A DNA stretch of 64,000 bases from Cupriavidus alkaliphilus (GTDB taxonomy: Bacteria; Pseudomonadota; Gammaproteobacteria; Burkholderiales; Burkholderiaceae): the NCBI RefSeq assembly GCF_900094595.1, contig NZ_FMAD01000010.1, forward strand, positions 62,001-126,000, given 5' to 3'. The notes beneath the pieces were generated by a model. The model did no database searches. It was not told the origin of the DNA and saw only the letters and a list, made by a program, of their open reading frames with translations. Numbering within the stretch: position 1 is the first letter of the stretch; every line of letters starts with the position of its first letter. Both the position numbers and the translations under genes were made by a program. Shown here piece by piece: positions 42,967 to 50,683 of this stretch.

Positions 42967-44141
42967 TGCAACGCATCCCGCAAACCCCGCGCCGCAACTG
43001 GCCGCGCGAACTCGAGAAGGTGGGCTTCCACTTCCATTCGCTGGACGAGTTCAACGTCCCGCGCGAAGTCGATGACCACACCTTCTTCTACTGGCGCGAA
43101 GACGCCGCCTACGCCTTCAGCAAGCAAGAGGTGGAAACGCTCTATGCCGCCGCGTACGACCTGAACCAGCGCTGCCTGGAAGCCGTGCAGCACGTGATCG
43201 ACCACGACCTGTTCGCGCGCCTGGCCATCGACAAGGATTTCGCGCAGCTGATTCGCACCTCGTGGGACCGCGACGAGCCCACGCTGTTCGGCCGCTTCGA
43301 CATGACGCTGGACCCGCACGGTGTGCCGAAGCTGTACGAGTTCAACGCCGACACCCCGACCTCGCTGATCGAATCCGCCGTCGCCCAGTGGTACTGGAAA
43401 GACGCCGTGCAGCCGCAGGCCGACCAGTTCAACAGCCTGCACGACGCCCTGGTGGCGCGCTGGCAGTGGCTGCGCAACCACTACCGCAACGCCAGCCTGC
43501 TGCACCTGGCGTGCATGTTCGACAGCCAGGAAGACATCTGCAACACCGAGTACCTGATGGACACCGCGCTGCAGGCCGGCTGGTCGGTCAAGCTGGTCGA
43601 CCTGCAAGAGATCGGCACCGACGGCCACGGCAACTTCTACGACGCCGACAACGTGCCGATGGAAGTCGTGTTCAAGCTCTACCCGTGGGAATGGATGGCC
43701 ACCTCCGACTACCGCGACCAGCTCGCGCACAGCCCCGTGCGCTGGGTCGAGCCGCCATGGAAGGCGGTGCTGTCCAACAAGGCCATCCTGCCGATCCTGT
43801 GGGAGCTGTTCCCGGGACACCCCAACCTGATCGAAGCCAGCTTCGACCCGGGCCACTTCGCCGCCCGGCCGCACGCGAAGAAGCCCTTCCTGTCGCGCGA
43901 AGGCGAAAGCGTGACCCTGGTCACCCCCGAAGGCGACCGCGTCCACAATCCCGGCGAGTATGGCGAAGAAGGCTTCATCTACCAGGCCTACGAACCGGCG
44001 CGGCGCTTTGACGGCCGCTACACCACGCTCGGCGTCTGGATCGTCGACGATGTGCCCAGCGGCCTGTGCGTGCGCGAAGAATCCGGGCCCATCGCCAAGA
44101 ACACCAGCTTCTTCGTCCCCCACTACTTCACCCACGCGTAA
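42966..44141 (+). CDS. Glutathionylspermidine synthase-like ATP-grasp protein
   Basis: The 391-residue protein matches the GSP_synth domain found in E. coli Gss and in YgiC/YjfC: RRNWPRELEKVGFHFH, FGRFDMTLDPHGVPKLYEFNADTPTSLIESA, PWKAVLSNKAILPILWELFPGHPNLIEA and a C-terminal SFFVPHYF. The amidase half of Gss is absent, so it resembles YgiC/YjfC. Such proteins are thought to form an amide bond between a peptide carboxylate and an amine. Coupling to homospermidine synthase suggests that a polyamine is the amine substrate. Confidence 0.92.
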   Translation: MQRIPQTPRRNWPRELEKVGFHFHSLDEFNVPREVDDHTFFYWREDAAYAFSKQEVETLYAAAYDLNQRCLEAVQHVIDHDLFARLAIDKDFAQLIRTSWDRDEPTLFGRFDMTLDPHGVPKLYEFNADTPTSLIESAVAQWYWKDAVQPQADQFNSLHDALVARWQWLRNHYRNASLLHLACMFDSQEDICNTEYLMDTALQAGWSVKLVDLQEIGTDGHGNFYDADNVPMEVVFKLYPWEWMATSDYRDQLAHSPVRWVEPPWKAVLSNKAILPILWELFPGHPNLIEASFDPGHFAARPHAKKPFLSREGESVTLVTPEGDRVHNPGEYGEEGFIYQAYEPARRFDGRYTTLGVWIVDDVPSGLCVREESGPIAKNTSFFVPHYFTHA

Positions 44142-44144
44142 GCC

Positions 44145-44870
44145 ATGGCCAACAAGAAGAAGGGCACCAAGCGCTCCAAGTACGGCAGCCCATATCAGCC
44201 CGGCAGGGGCGGCTCCGGCGGCCCGTCGCCGCGCATCGCCGCCTACCAGGCCGAACAGAAGAAGCAGGGCGGCTCGCCCGCGCTGTGGATCGTCGGCGCC
44301 TGCGCCGTGGTCGCCAGCGTGGCCGTGCTCGGCTCCTGCAGCGACGACGCCGACGACGACCCGGGCGTAACCGTGCGCCGCGCCAGCTACGCCACGCTGG
44401 AAGACTGCGAAGCCGACTGGAACACGCCCAACGACTGCGAGAGCGTGCCGCTCGACGACCCCAGCACCATCTACAGCTCCAGCCTCAACGCCCCCGCCAG
44501 CGAAGCCGCGGGCAGCTCCGGCACCACGCACAGCAGCAGCGCGTACTACGCGCGCTGGTACGGCCCGTACTACACCGCCAGCGGCACCGTCTACCATCCC
44601 AACGGCACCCAGACCCAGCGCGACATGTCGTCCGGCCCGCTGCGCCCGATGCACGTCTACGACCGCAACGGCACGCCCACGCAGTCCTTCACCAACGCCA
44701 CCCCGCGCGCCGCCATGGTGGAAGAAGCCACCGTACGCCGCAGCTCGCTCAGCGGCGGACGCTCCATGGGCCTGACCATGCGCTCCGCAGCCGTGTCGCG
44801 CGCACCGGTGGTATCTCGCGGCGGCTTCACCAGCCGCTTCGGCAGCTCCGGCCGCTCCGGCGGCGGCTGA
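44145..44870 (+). CDS. DUF1190 (YgiB/YjfM-like) envelope protein
   Basis: The 241-residue product has a basic N-terminus, one hydrophobic segment (about 46-64) ending VLGSC with Cys65 as a possible lipidation site, then an acidic Cys-containing stretch (LEDCEADWNTPNDCESV) and a Ser/Gly/Arg-rich tail. This arrangement matches DUF1190 proteins, which in E. coli lie beside YgiC or YjfC. It follows the GSP-synthase-like gene by 3 nt. Confidence 0.85.
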   Translation: MANKKKGTKRSKYGSPYQPGRGGSGGPSPRIAAYQAEQKKQGGSPALWIVGACAVVASVAVLGSCSDDADDDPGVTVRRASYATLEDCEADWNTPNDCESVPLDDPSTIYSSSLNAPASEAAGSSGTTHSSSAYYARWYGPYYTASGTVYHPNGTQTQRDMSSGPLRPMHVYDRNGTPTQSFTNATPRAAMVEEATVRRSSLSGGRSMGLTMRSAAVSRAPVVSRGGFTSRFGSSGRSGGG

Positions 44871-44931
44871 ACGACGCCCGCCGTTCGCCATCTCGCTAGC
44901 AAACCCTGACAACTGACAACGAGTCCATCCA

Positions 44932-45330
44932 ATGGTCAATACCATGCACCCGGCGCTTGCCTACCTGATCTACATCGTCACCAGCTTTGCCATGCTGGGA
45001 TTGTTCCTGCTCGTCTATACGCGGGTCACACCGCATCGGGAATTCACGCTGATCCGCGAAGGGAACGTCGCGGCGGCATTGTCGCTGGGCGGGGCGGTGC
45101 TGGGGTTCTCGCTGACTTTGTCGTCGAGCATCCAGCACAACGCTACGTTTGCGATGTTCTTGCTGTGGGCGTTCGGGGCGTTTGCGGTGCAGGTTGTGGC
45201 TTATCTGGTGGCGGCGCGGGCGCTGGGGGGTGTGGGTGAGGCGATTGCCAGTGATAACCGGGGGGTGGGGGCGGTGATGGGGGTGATTTCGTTGTCGGTG
45301 GGGGTGGTGAATGCGGCTTGTTTGACGTGA
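44932..45330 (+). CDS. DUF350 (YjfL-like) membrane protein
   Basis: The 132-residue protein has four TM helices and DUF350 features (FTLIREGNVAAALSLGGAVLGFSL, GAVMGVISLSVGVVNAACLT). In E. coli yjfL lies with yjfM and yjfC, the same trio as here. ATG 44932 and 44944 are both possible starts. The 3' end of the gene has unusual G-rich codons compared with its start. Confidence 0.88.
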   Translation: MVNTMHPALAYLIYIVTSFAMLGLFLLVYTRVTPHREFTLIREGNVAAALSLGGAVLGFSLTLSSSIQHNATFAMFLLWAFGAFAVQVVAYLVAARALGGVGEAIASDNRGVGAVMGVISLSVGVVNAACLT

Positions 45331-45378
45331 GACTGCGGTCCGGGACCGGCAACGCGACGGGTTGCGCCGAGCGCCCCC

Positions 45379-45407
45379 GCCTGGTGTCCCAACCAGGACA
45401 CCCAGGC
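45379..45407. terminator. Hairpin between DUF350 and DUF2846 genes
   Basis: GCCTGGTGTCC (45379-45389) pairs with GGACACCCAGGC (45396-45407) with one bulged C. It lies between convergent genes and could terminate both transcripts. Confidence 0.6.
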
Positions 45408-45423
45408 AGTGCTGTCACGGCGC

Positions 45424-45882
45424 TTACTTCGCCGGCGTCTTGACCGCGTCGCCGGTGTAGCTCAGCGAAGCAAGGTCGGCCTGCGCCTTTTCCGGCGTTT
45501 CCAATTCCAGCACGACGCGGCCCACCATCAGCCCCATCGACGGTGAGCTGCGCACGTACTTCGTCTCGCCAGCATCCAGCACGAAGCTCAGCGTCTTCTC
45601 GGTTTCGGTCGCAGCGGAGGCTACGTACTTGCCGGCAGGCCGGTCCACAAAGAAAAAGCCGCCGGGCTTGGACTCTCCCACCACCTGATTATTAAGACGC
45701 AGATCCGGCTGGATCGCGGCGCCGAACATCGACGCCGAGCGAAGGAAGTAGACCCGACCCTCGTTCGGCTTCAGCGTCGGTATCGACGCTGCCATGTCGG
45801 CGTGTTTCACACCCGAAGCACACCCCGCCAGCAGCGAAGATACCGCCAGTCCGGCGATCAGCATGCGTGCAACCCGTTTCAT
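45424..45882 (-). CDS. DUF2846-domain lipoprotein
   Basis: The 152-residue lipoprotein has a lipobox LLAGC (Cys21) and the DUF2846 pattern: GRVYFLRSASMFGAAIQPDLRLNNQVVGESKPGGFFFVDRPAGKY. It is the last gene of the minus-strand accessory string. Its ATG overlaps the stop of the preceding gene by 4 nt (ATGA). Function is unknown; an envelope role, possibly in protection, is inferred from position. Confidence 0.88.
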   Translation of the reverse strand: MKRVARMLIAGLAVSSLLAGCASGVKHADMAASIPTLKPNEGRVYFLRSASMFGAAIQPDLRLNNQVVGESKPGGFFFVDRPAGKYVASAATETEKTLSFVLDAGETKYVRSSPSMGLMVGRVVLELETPEKAQADLASLSYTGDAVKTPAK

Positions 45883-46289
45883 TCCGATTCTCCCAAGTTC
45901 AAAGGTACTGCTGTGGATAGCGGGGAATAATTCTGCTCCCCTGGCAAATAGAAGCCCACCAAGGTCTTGTCGCGGATGACCAGGTAGGCCTCGTGGACCT
46001 GACGGCCCTCGATCGTGAAAATGGTGCCGATGGCCCGGTAAACGTCGCCCTGCGGAACACGACCCACCCTCGACCAGACTGACCTCTCAGGCAGCGTGCG
46101 GGAATAGCCCGTGTCAAGTTGGACGGTTGTGGCGCTCAGGATCTGGATGCGTCGTGCGGCCACGCTTGGTTGGGTGACCTCGATAGTCGATGGGACCGTC
46201 GCAATCATGGGGGCACAGGCGGAAAGCGCCAGGCAATAGCCCGCGGCGAGCCGCGCGCGGCTTGGGCTGCAAAGGAAGGGAGCTTTCAT
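45879..46289 (-). CDS. Hypothetical lipoprotein, 136 aa
   Basis: The product has a signal sequence with lipobox LALSAC (Cys25) and a small beta-rich mature domain (IQILSATTVQLDTGYSRTLP, VYRAIGTIFTIEGRQVHEAYLVIRDKTLVGFYLPG). I do not recognise the family. It overlaps the genes on both sides by ATGA, so it belongs to the same translational string. Confidence 0.8.
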   Translation of the reverse strand: MKAPFLCSPSRARLAAGYCLALSACAPMIATVPSTIEVTQPSVAARRIQILSATTVQLDTGYSRTLPERSVWSRVGRVPQGDVYRAIGTIFTIEGRQVHEAYLVIRDKTLVGFYLPGEQNYSPLSTAVPLNLGESE

Positions 46290-46924
46290 GATTGAATCCG
46301 CTTGAATCTATATTTCGCGAAATACCTAGCCGTTCCGGTCGGGATTGCGCCAAGTCGCAGGCTCATGTGGACCTGCATGCCCCGTTCAAGAATGAGGTTT
46401 CCAGAAGGATCTAGATACAGAGTGACGACCGAGTCGGAGCGATTTGGTCCATACTCAGATCGCCCGCCGTCGCTCGCCCCTCCCCAAGAAATTATTCCAT
46501 TTGCACCAGTACACACAAATCTCCCCTTGTCCTCAAAGGAGGAAACATACTCAATCGATTTTCCATTCTCATAACGCAAATTGAGTTTCGCAATACGGCT
46601 TGCCATTGTCACCATGACATAAGTAGGGGACGCGTACCGCCCGTCGCTTGATCGGGACGCAGCGAGCACTTCCTGCGCTTGACGATTGTCCTGAAAGGGA
46701 AAGACATTTGAAAGCCGCCATTTCCTCGCTGCTTGTTGCGCTGTTGCATCCCCTTCGACGAGTTCACCAATCCCCTCATACCGCCCGCTCAAATCCGGGC
46801 AATCCGCTGCCGCATACGCTGCTGGATCAAGATTATTGCCTCCAGCACCGGGGTAGTTCGGTGGGGAATGAAGGCACCCCGAACAGACCAGGGCCAACAT
46901 CGCAACTATTGTCCATCCTTTCAC
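46286..46924 (-). CDS. Hypothetical lipoprotein, paralogue A
   Basis: The 212-residue protein has a lipobox VCSGC (Cys17) followed by LHSPPNYPGAGGNNLDP and a mature domain ending AIPTGTARYFAKYRFKR. It is clearly homologous over its length to the neighbouring 47088-47729 product, so the pair arose by duplication. Base composition is lower in GC than the flanking chromosome. Both ends overlap neighbours by ATGA. Family not recognised; a periplasm-facing immunity role is possible. Confidence 0.82.
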   Translation of the reverse strand: MKGWTIVAMLALVCSGCLHSPPNYPGAGGNNLDPAAYAAADCPDLSGRYEGIGELVEGDATAQQAARKWRLSNVFPFQDNRQAQEVLAASRSSDGRYASPTYVMVTMASRIAKLNLRYENGKSIEYVSSFEDKGRFVCTGANGIISWGGASDGGRSEYGPNRSDSVVTLYLDPSGNLILERGMQVHMSLRLGAIPTGTARYFAKYRFKRIQS

Positions 46925-47091
46925 ATTCGTTCCTTCGATTGCTGGGTCTGATCGAGCGCCGTTCCGATCTCTGTCATCAATTTCCCTACTTTGGCTCGCG
47001 GTGTACCGATTCGTGGTTCGACCTCGAGCGGCTCAATGCCTTGCAGATCTCCCTCACGATCCATTGGGGGATGTAAAAGGCCGCTCTTCAT
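46921..47091 (-). CDS. 56-residue coupled small protein
   Basis: This short gene fills the gap between the two paralogous lipoproteins: its ATG (47091) overlaps the upstream stop and its stop overlaps the downstream ATG, both as ATGA. The C-terminus (GTALDQTQQSKERM) resembles that of the 94-residue membrane protein upstream (SAFRNQSQRSKDAK). The N-terminal membrane part of that protein is missing, so this could be a shortened paralogue kept for translational coupling. Confidence 0.6.
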   Translation of the reverse strand: MKSGLLHPPMDREGDLQGIEPLEVEPRIGTPRAKVGKLMTEIGTALDQTQQSKERM

Positions 47092-47729
47092 CGGATTCGC
47101 TTGAACCGATATCTTGCAAAGTGGTTGACCGTCCCAGTTGGAATAGCGCCAAGCAACATGCTCGTGTGAATCTGCGTAGACTTCTCATAGATAAGGTTGC
47201 CATTCTCGTCGAAGTAAAGCATAGCCATTGAATCGGATGTATTCGGCCCGAACTCGGAACGACCTCCTTTGCTCGAGCCACCCCAGGCTATCTTTCCCTC
47301 AACCCCGGTACAAATGAAGCGCTTCTTGTCTTCAAAGGAGAACCGCTGAATTTCAGATTTTCCGTTGGGATATAAGAATCTACTTTGAAAGAATCGCTCA
47401 CTGACCCGTGACACTTGTCCATATTCCGGGTATTGAAATCTCCCCGTCTGAGACTTAGAAGCCTTGTCAATCGCGGACACCTCCTCCGCACTCACAAATG
47501 GGAATACATTGTCTAAGCGCCTAGTCCTTGCCCAGCCTTGCGCAGTGGCATCACCGTCCAGGAGCACTCCTTTCCCATCATACTGACCAGTTAAATCAAG
47601 GCATGCTGCATCAACATAGTGAGATGGATTGATGTTCTCACCGCCCGCACCGGGATAGTTTGGGGGAGAGTGGAAGCAGCCCGAGCAGGCGATCGCTAAC
47701 AGGAGAACGACGAATTTCACTCCACTCAT
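47088..47729 (-). CDS. Hypothetical lipoprotein, paralogue B
   Basis: The 213-residue protein has a lipobox ACSGC (Cys18), then FHSPPNYPGAGGENINP, and shares with paralogue A the segments GDATAQ, RRLDNVFPF, FEDKKRFICTG, WGGSSKGGRSEFGPN and AIPTGT. It starts within the stop codon of the 47726-48010 gene (ATGA). Codon use is less GC-biased than that of the chromosome. Function unknown. Confidence 0.82.
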   Translation of the reverse strand: MSGVKFVVLLLAIACSGCFHSPPNYPGAGGENINPSHYVDAACLDLTGQYDGKGVLLDGDATAQGWARTRRLDNVFPFVSAEEVSAIDKASKSQTGRFQYPEYGQVSRVSERFFQSRFLYPNGKSEIQRFSFEDKKRFICTGVEGKIAWGGSSKGGRSEFGPNTSDSMAMLYFDENGNLIYEKSTQIHTSMLLGAIPTGTVNHFARYRFKRIR

Positions 47730-48010
47730 TTTGCATCCTTCGAGCGCTGGCTCTGATTGCGAAATGCAGACCAGTCCAGGCCGTATTGATTGAGCAATGT
47801 CACTCCAGCGAACGGCGCTGCCAGTGGAATGTCGATATCGGTCTGGAGCCAGAACATCATTCGGGTGCCGCCGTCAGGTACAACATCGGCGGCCAGGACG
47901 GTCGCGGCCATCGACGCCGCAGCCAGAGCTAATGCTGTGATGCAGGGCCATGTGGCGACGGCACGCCCTAAGGTGCCTGCTTGATCCGTAGTTGCCTGTA
48001 CTGGATGCAT
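47726..48010 (-). CDS. Small membrane protein, 94 aa
   Basis: The product has one clear hydrophobic helix (about residues 19-40) and a weaker one (about 60-75), then a polar tail SAFRNQSQRSKDAK. ATG 48010 has GGGAG eight nt upstream. It lies immediately after the truncated IS256 transposase and is in frame with it, so the fused 239-codon frame is an insertion artefact. It is coupled to paralogue B. Confidence 0.65.
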   Translation of the reverse strand: MHPVQATTDQAGTLGRAVATWPCITALALAAASMAATVLAADVVPDGGTRMMFWLQTDIDIPLAAPFAGVTLLNQYGLDWSAFRNQSQRSKDAK

Positions 48011-48040
48011 TGACCGCGCTCCCGTCTTGCTGGGTGGGCG

Positions 48041-48445
48041 CATCTCGCGCACGGTCATGCCCCGGGCGTACCTGGCGATGATCTTGTCGTCGAACCCGGT
48101 GAAGCGCCGCTCGTGCTTGGGTATCAGAATTGGATCGAAACTGCCGTCGCGGTCGCGCGGCATGTCTACCCGCAGCGGGCCGTCGTCGGTCAGAAGGGTC
48201 TTGGCGCTCTTGCCATTGCGCTGGTTGACCGTGCCAGCCGGGCGCTCGGCGCCAGCCGCGTAGCGCAGGTGATGGCCGAGCTCAGCGCCCAGGGCGCGTT
48301 CGATCAGGGCCTTCTTGAACGCCATCGAAGCGTCCTGGACCGCCTCGGCAGTCATCGGGCCCTTGACGAAATGGGCACTCAAGTCCTCGGGGATGGTCGG
48401 CAGCTCACGGTCGGCGGCCTGGCTCGTCTTGGTTCTGCGTGGCAT
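48041..48445 (-). pseudogene. Truncated IS256-family transposase
   Basis: The frame encodes the N-terminal ~135 residues of an IS256/Mutator-family transposase (FKKALIERALGAELGHHL, NQRNGKSAKTLLTDDGPL, DMPRDRDGSFDPILIPKHERR, FDDKIIARYARGMTVREM). It stops matching at about 48041, well before the DDE catalytic residues. The remaining ~270 codons are missing, so the element cannot move by itself. Confidence 0.85.
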
Positions 48446-48496
48446 ACATGCTCCTTCGACATGTCATGGCCTAAACACAAAATTTCTGACAGGTCC
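48041..48496 (-). mobile_element. IS256-family remnant with one end
   Basis: The remnant runs from a putative terminal inverted repeat (about 48471-48496, read on the minus strand as GGACCTGTCAGAAATTTTGT) through the transposase 5' part to the break at about 48041. No matching opposite end was found nearby. It sits within the accessory gene string between a periplasmic probable immunity gene and a small membrane-protein gene. Confidence 0.7.
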
Positions 48497-48547
48497 GAGC
48501 ACCAGACGACATCGGCAACGCCGAATTGCGGATTCCAGGCCAGAACC

Positions 48548-49096
48548 TCATTTACCCGTGTTTCCGATTGACTCGGCTTGTGATGGCTTCACATCGGCCA
48601 CCTTGTAATACAGCTTCAATTTCGCACCTTGCGACGACGGGATCCGTCCCACGTAGGCTGACCGTACAAAGGCGGCGCTTCCGCTTCCGTTGCTTTCCAT
48701 TAAGCACACGTATCGTCGCCCGTGTTGGCTAAGCACAGCGTAGGCAGCCAGCATCGGTTGCTCGATTCTCGAGGGTCGGTGCTTTCCAAGAGCGACCGCA
48801 CGTCTGATGTACCCGCGGCGCGCTCCGACGAAGATGAAGTCGTTGCTACCGCGCTTGCTGCTAGCGTAGCCAACCGGGAGCTTGTTGTTTGCGCCACCGG
48901 GGATGAACAACTGATACCCGGGCACAGTAACGTCGTCTATAAGATCCGCATTTCCCTCAATCTGGGAAACTGAGACCGATGCGTCCGACGAGCTGTCGAA
49001 GAGCAGGCAACTGTCGATGATGGCCGCCGGCAGTTGCTCGGCGTGAGCGGTAACGGAAAGCGCAAGCAGCGAAGCTACGAGAACGGTTCGCGTCAT
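48548..49096 (-). CDS. Periplasmic protein, probable immunity to the adjacent hydrolase
   Basis: The 182-residue product has a cleavable signal peptide (about 1-19, ending AHA before EQLP) and a mature domain of unknown family with Cys residues in DSCLLF and YVCLMES. Its ATG overlaps the hydrolase stop (ATGA). A secreted protein coupled directly behind a cell-wall hydrolase and PAAR protein fits an immunity role in the periplasm; this is inference from context. Confidence 0.65.
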   Translation of the reverse strand: MTRTVLVASLLALSVTAHAEQLPAAIIDSCLLFDSSSDASVSVSQIEGNADLIDDVTVPGYQLFIPGGANNKLPVGYASSKRGSNDFIFVGARRGYIRRAVALGKHRPSRIEQPMLAAYAVLSQHGRRYVCLMESNGSGSAAFVRSAYVGRIPSSQGAKLKLYYKVADVKPSQAESIGNTGK

Positions 49097-49713
49097 TTGT
49101 ACTCCTTCGCGCGTGTAACGGTCATCCAGTCTTGGCCATATCGCCAAAAGATCGTCCCTCCCGCAGCCGCCGTAGACTCATAGACCCAAGAATAGCGCCC
49201 AACCTCCTCCCTTACCGTCTTGACTTGTCCGTTGACCTTCTTTCGAACGGTTCTATACAGAATCTTCGTCCTCTCTGACCCGCTGATGCCGTAGATATTG
49301 TGCGCTGGATCTGTGAAGTGGATGCCAGACCTTACCTTCGCATGATGCTTGTAATTGGACCTGATGTCCGCCCCATCCCAAAAGTACGCCCCCTTCGAAT
49401 GGTCCACGCCTCCTGAAAGGGCATTCCTTGCTGCCCTCACCGCATCTGACATGGGCGCGCTCCGTTCGACGTCCTTTTCAGCGGCCTTCATCAACTTGGC
49501 GTAGCGTGCGTTACCGTCTGTTCGCACAAAGGAGAAGTTCTTATCCTTCGATGTGAAGGCATCAATAGATGAATAGCCGCGTGCCTTCATCTGACGAACC
49601 ATAACGCTTGCCAGCGCTGCCATCTCTTCGTATTGATCCAGCGTGGAGGATTCGCCATAGGCGATGGCAGCCAGCAAGCGCTCTTCCGAAGTGAGCTTGG
49701 TGGAATCCATCAT
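49093..49713 (-). CDS. SleB/Hydrolase_2-like cell-wall hydrolase, probable T6SS effector
   Basis: The 206-residue protein follows the layout of the cell-wall hydrolase (SleB, Hydrolase_2) family: LLAAIAYGESS with likely catalytic Glu21, AALASVMVRQMKARGYSSIDAF, NFSFVRTDGNARYAKLM and AARNALSGGVDHSKGAYFWDG. It has no signal peptide, consistent with delivery by a secretion apparatus. Upstream is a PAAR gene (ATGA overlap), downstream a periplasmic protein (ATGA overlap). A peptidoglycan-cleaving type VI effector is the best reading. Confidence 0.72.
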   Translation of the reverse strand: MMDSTKLTSEERLLAAIAYGESSTLDQYEEMAALASVMVRQMKARGYSSIDAFTSKDKNFSFVRTDGNARYAKLMKAAEKDVERSAPMSDAVRAARNALSGGVDHSKGAYFWDGADIRSNYKHHAKVRSGIHFTDPAHNIYGISGSERTKILYRTVRKKVNGQVKTVREEVGRYSWVYESTAAAGGTIFWRYGQDWMTVTRAKEYK

Positions 49714-50270
49714 GCTCGTCCTTCAGTCGGCTTGTCCAGCCATAGGACGATGTGCCCCTCGACATCGCCGCGCACGGCTGCAGACGTCTCGCGAAGTTCG
49801 GCATTCCGCGTAAGCGGTTGATCCTTAATGTACAGGTCATATCGGTAGCCATACTCCGGCTTGTCTGTATCGGCATCAACAAGCTCGTAGTATTGCTCAA
49901 TGACTCGCATGTCCCTGGCCGCTTCGTCTTCGCCATAGCCCAATCCTTGTGAGGATAGCGACAATGTGTGAGGACCGGCCGTTTGCACTTCGATACTAAA
50001 GTCGCATTGCGAAGGAATGACGACCGGTCGTGCGGCGCACCTGCAATAGACGCGGGCACCACTTACCAGAATCTGCTTCCCCTGTATGTCGAACGAAGGA
50101 TGGCAATCGTTCATGACGGGCCCACCTGCCTTGCAAGCGGGACAGGTTGCATAGTCGCCTTCGACACCCACCGTTACGTCATGATGAAACATGCGCTGGC
50201 CAGTGGCGATAAGTGTCCCGTTCGAACTGGTCTTATCCCCGTTTCGAAGTGCGTAACGAATGTCAGGCAT
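49710..50270 (-). CDS. PAAR-domain protein (type VI secretion spike tip)
   Basis: The 186-residue protein opens with a PAAR-like domain of the Burkholderia type (ALRNGDKTSSNGTLIATG, GDYATCPACKAGG, GKQILVSGARVYCRCAARPVVIPSQ). A beta-rich C-terminal extension (YELVDADTDKPEYGYRYDLYI, EGHIVLWLDKP) is like those of cargo-carrying PAAR/VgrG proteins. PAAR proteins cap the VgrG spike and load effectors; the gene directly downstream is the likely cargo. ATG 50270 is chosen; the longer frame runs into leader sequence. No other T6SS genes are in the window. Confidence 0.82.
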   Translation of the reverse strand: MPDIRYALRNGDKTSSNGTLIATGQRMFHHDVTVGVEGDYATCPACKAGGPVMNDCHPSFDIQGKQILVSGARVYCRCAARPVVIPSQCDFSIEVQTAGPHTLSLSSQGLGYGEDEAARDMRVIEQYYELVDADTDKPEYGYRYDLYIKDQPLTRNAELRETSAAVRGDVEGHIVLWLDKPTEGRA

Positions 50271-50683
50271 GGTGGCTTCAGATTGACCGATCTGATACCG
50301 AGGTTTAACCAACCTCGGTTCGGGCCTCCATAGGGCTAACCTTAAAGTTGTTCCTCTTCGTGAGGGACCAGCATGCGGGAAAATCGCGGAACAAGCTTTG
50401 GTGGGCGGCGGCGAGTTTGTCCAGCCATGCCGGATGTCGGCGTCAGGCACGTGCCCGCAGCTTTGCGCAGGATCCCGGCAATCGGCTGAAGCGCGCCGTT
50501 ACACGCAAAGAGGTGCTTGCGGCCGCGACGAGCGAGTTATCGTTGGCTCTGCGCAATGCGCCGGCCAAGTCGGCTCGAACGACCTATGACCGGAGTCCCC
50601 GCGGTGAAGCATGTTGCTGCGCTATTTGGCTGGCGATTTACGCCTGGCGAGAATTCGCTGATTCTGCTCGCCCGAAGGTTGGC
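50271..50683. other. Intergenic region upstream of the PAAR operon
   Basis: No gene is convincing in these 413 nt. They separate the GntR gene stop from the PAAR start, both on the minus strand, and should hold the PAAR-operon promoter. The only clear structure is an 8-bp dyad CCGAGGTT-N5-AACCTCGG (50298-50318), 28 nt before the PAAR start. Confidence 0.45.
50298..50318. promoter_or_regulatory. Dyad in the PAAR-operon leader
   Basis: CCGAGGTT (50298-50305) and AACCTCGG (50311-50318) form a perfect 8-bp inverted repeat with a 5-nt loop. It could be an operator or an RNA hairpin in the leader. Confidence 0.45.

Noticed and set aside
42495..44945. 816-codon minus-strand frame opposite the hss operon
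   Set aside because: Val/Gly/Ala-rich antisense translation with no conserved motif.
47726..48445. A single 239-residue protein
   Set aside because: The first ~135 residues are IS256 transposase and the rest is a separate membrane protein with its own ribosome binding site; treated as a pseudogene plus a gene.
45424..50270. Prophage or integrative element
   Set aside because: Lower GC and an IS remnant suggest transfer, but no integrase, attachment repeats or phage structural genes were seen.
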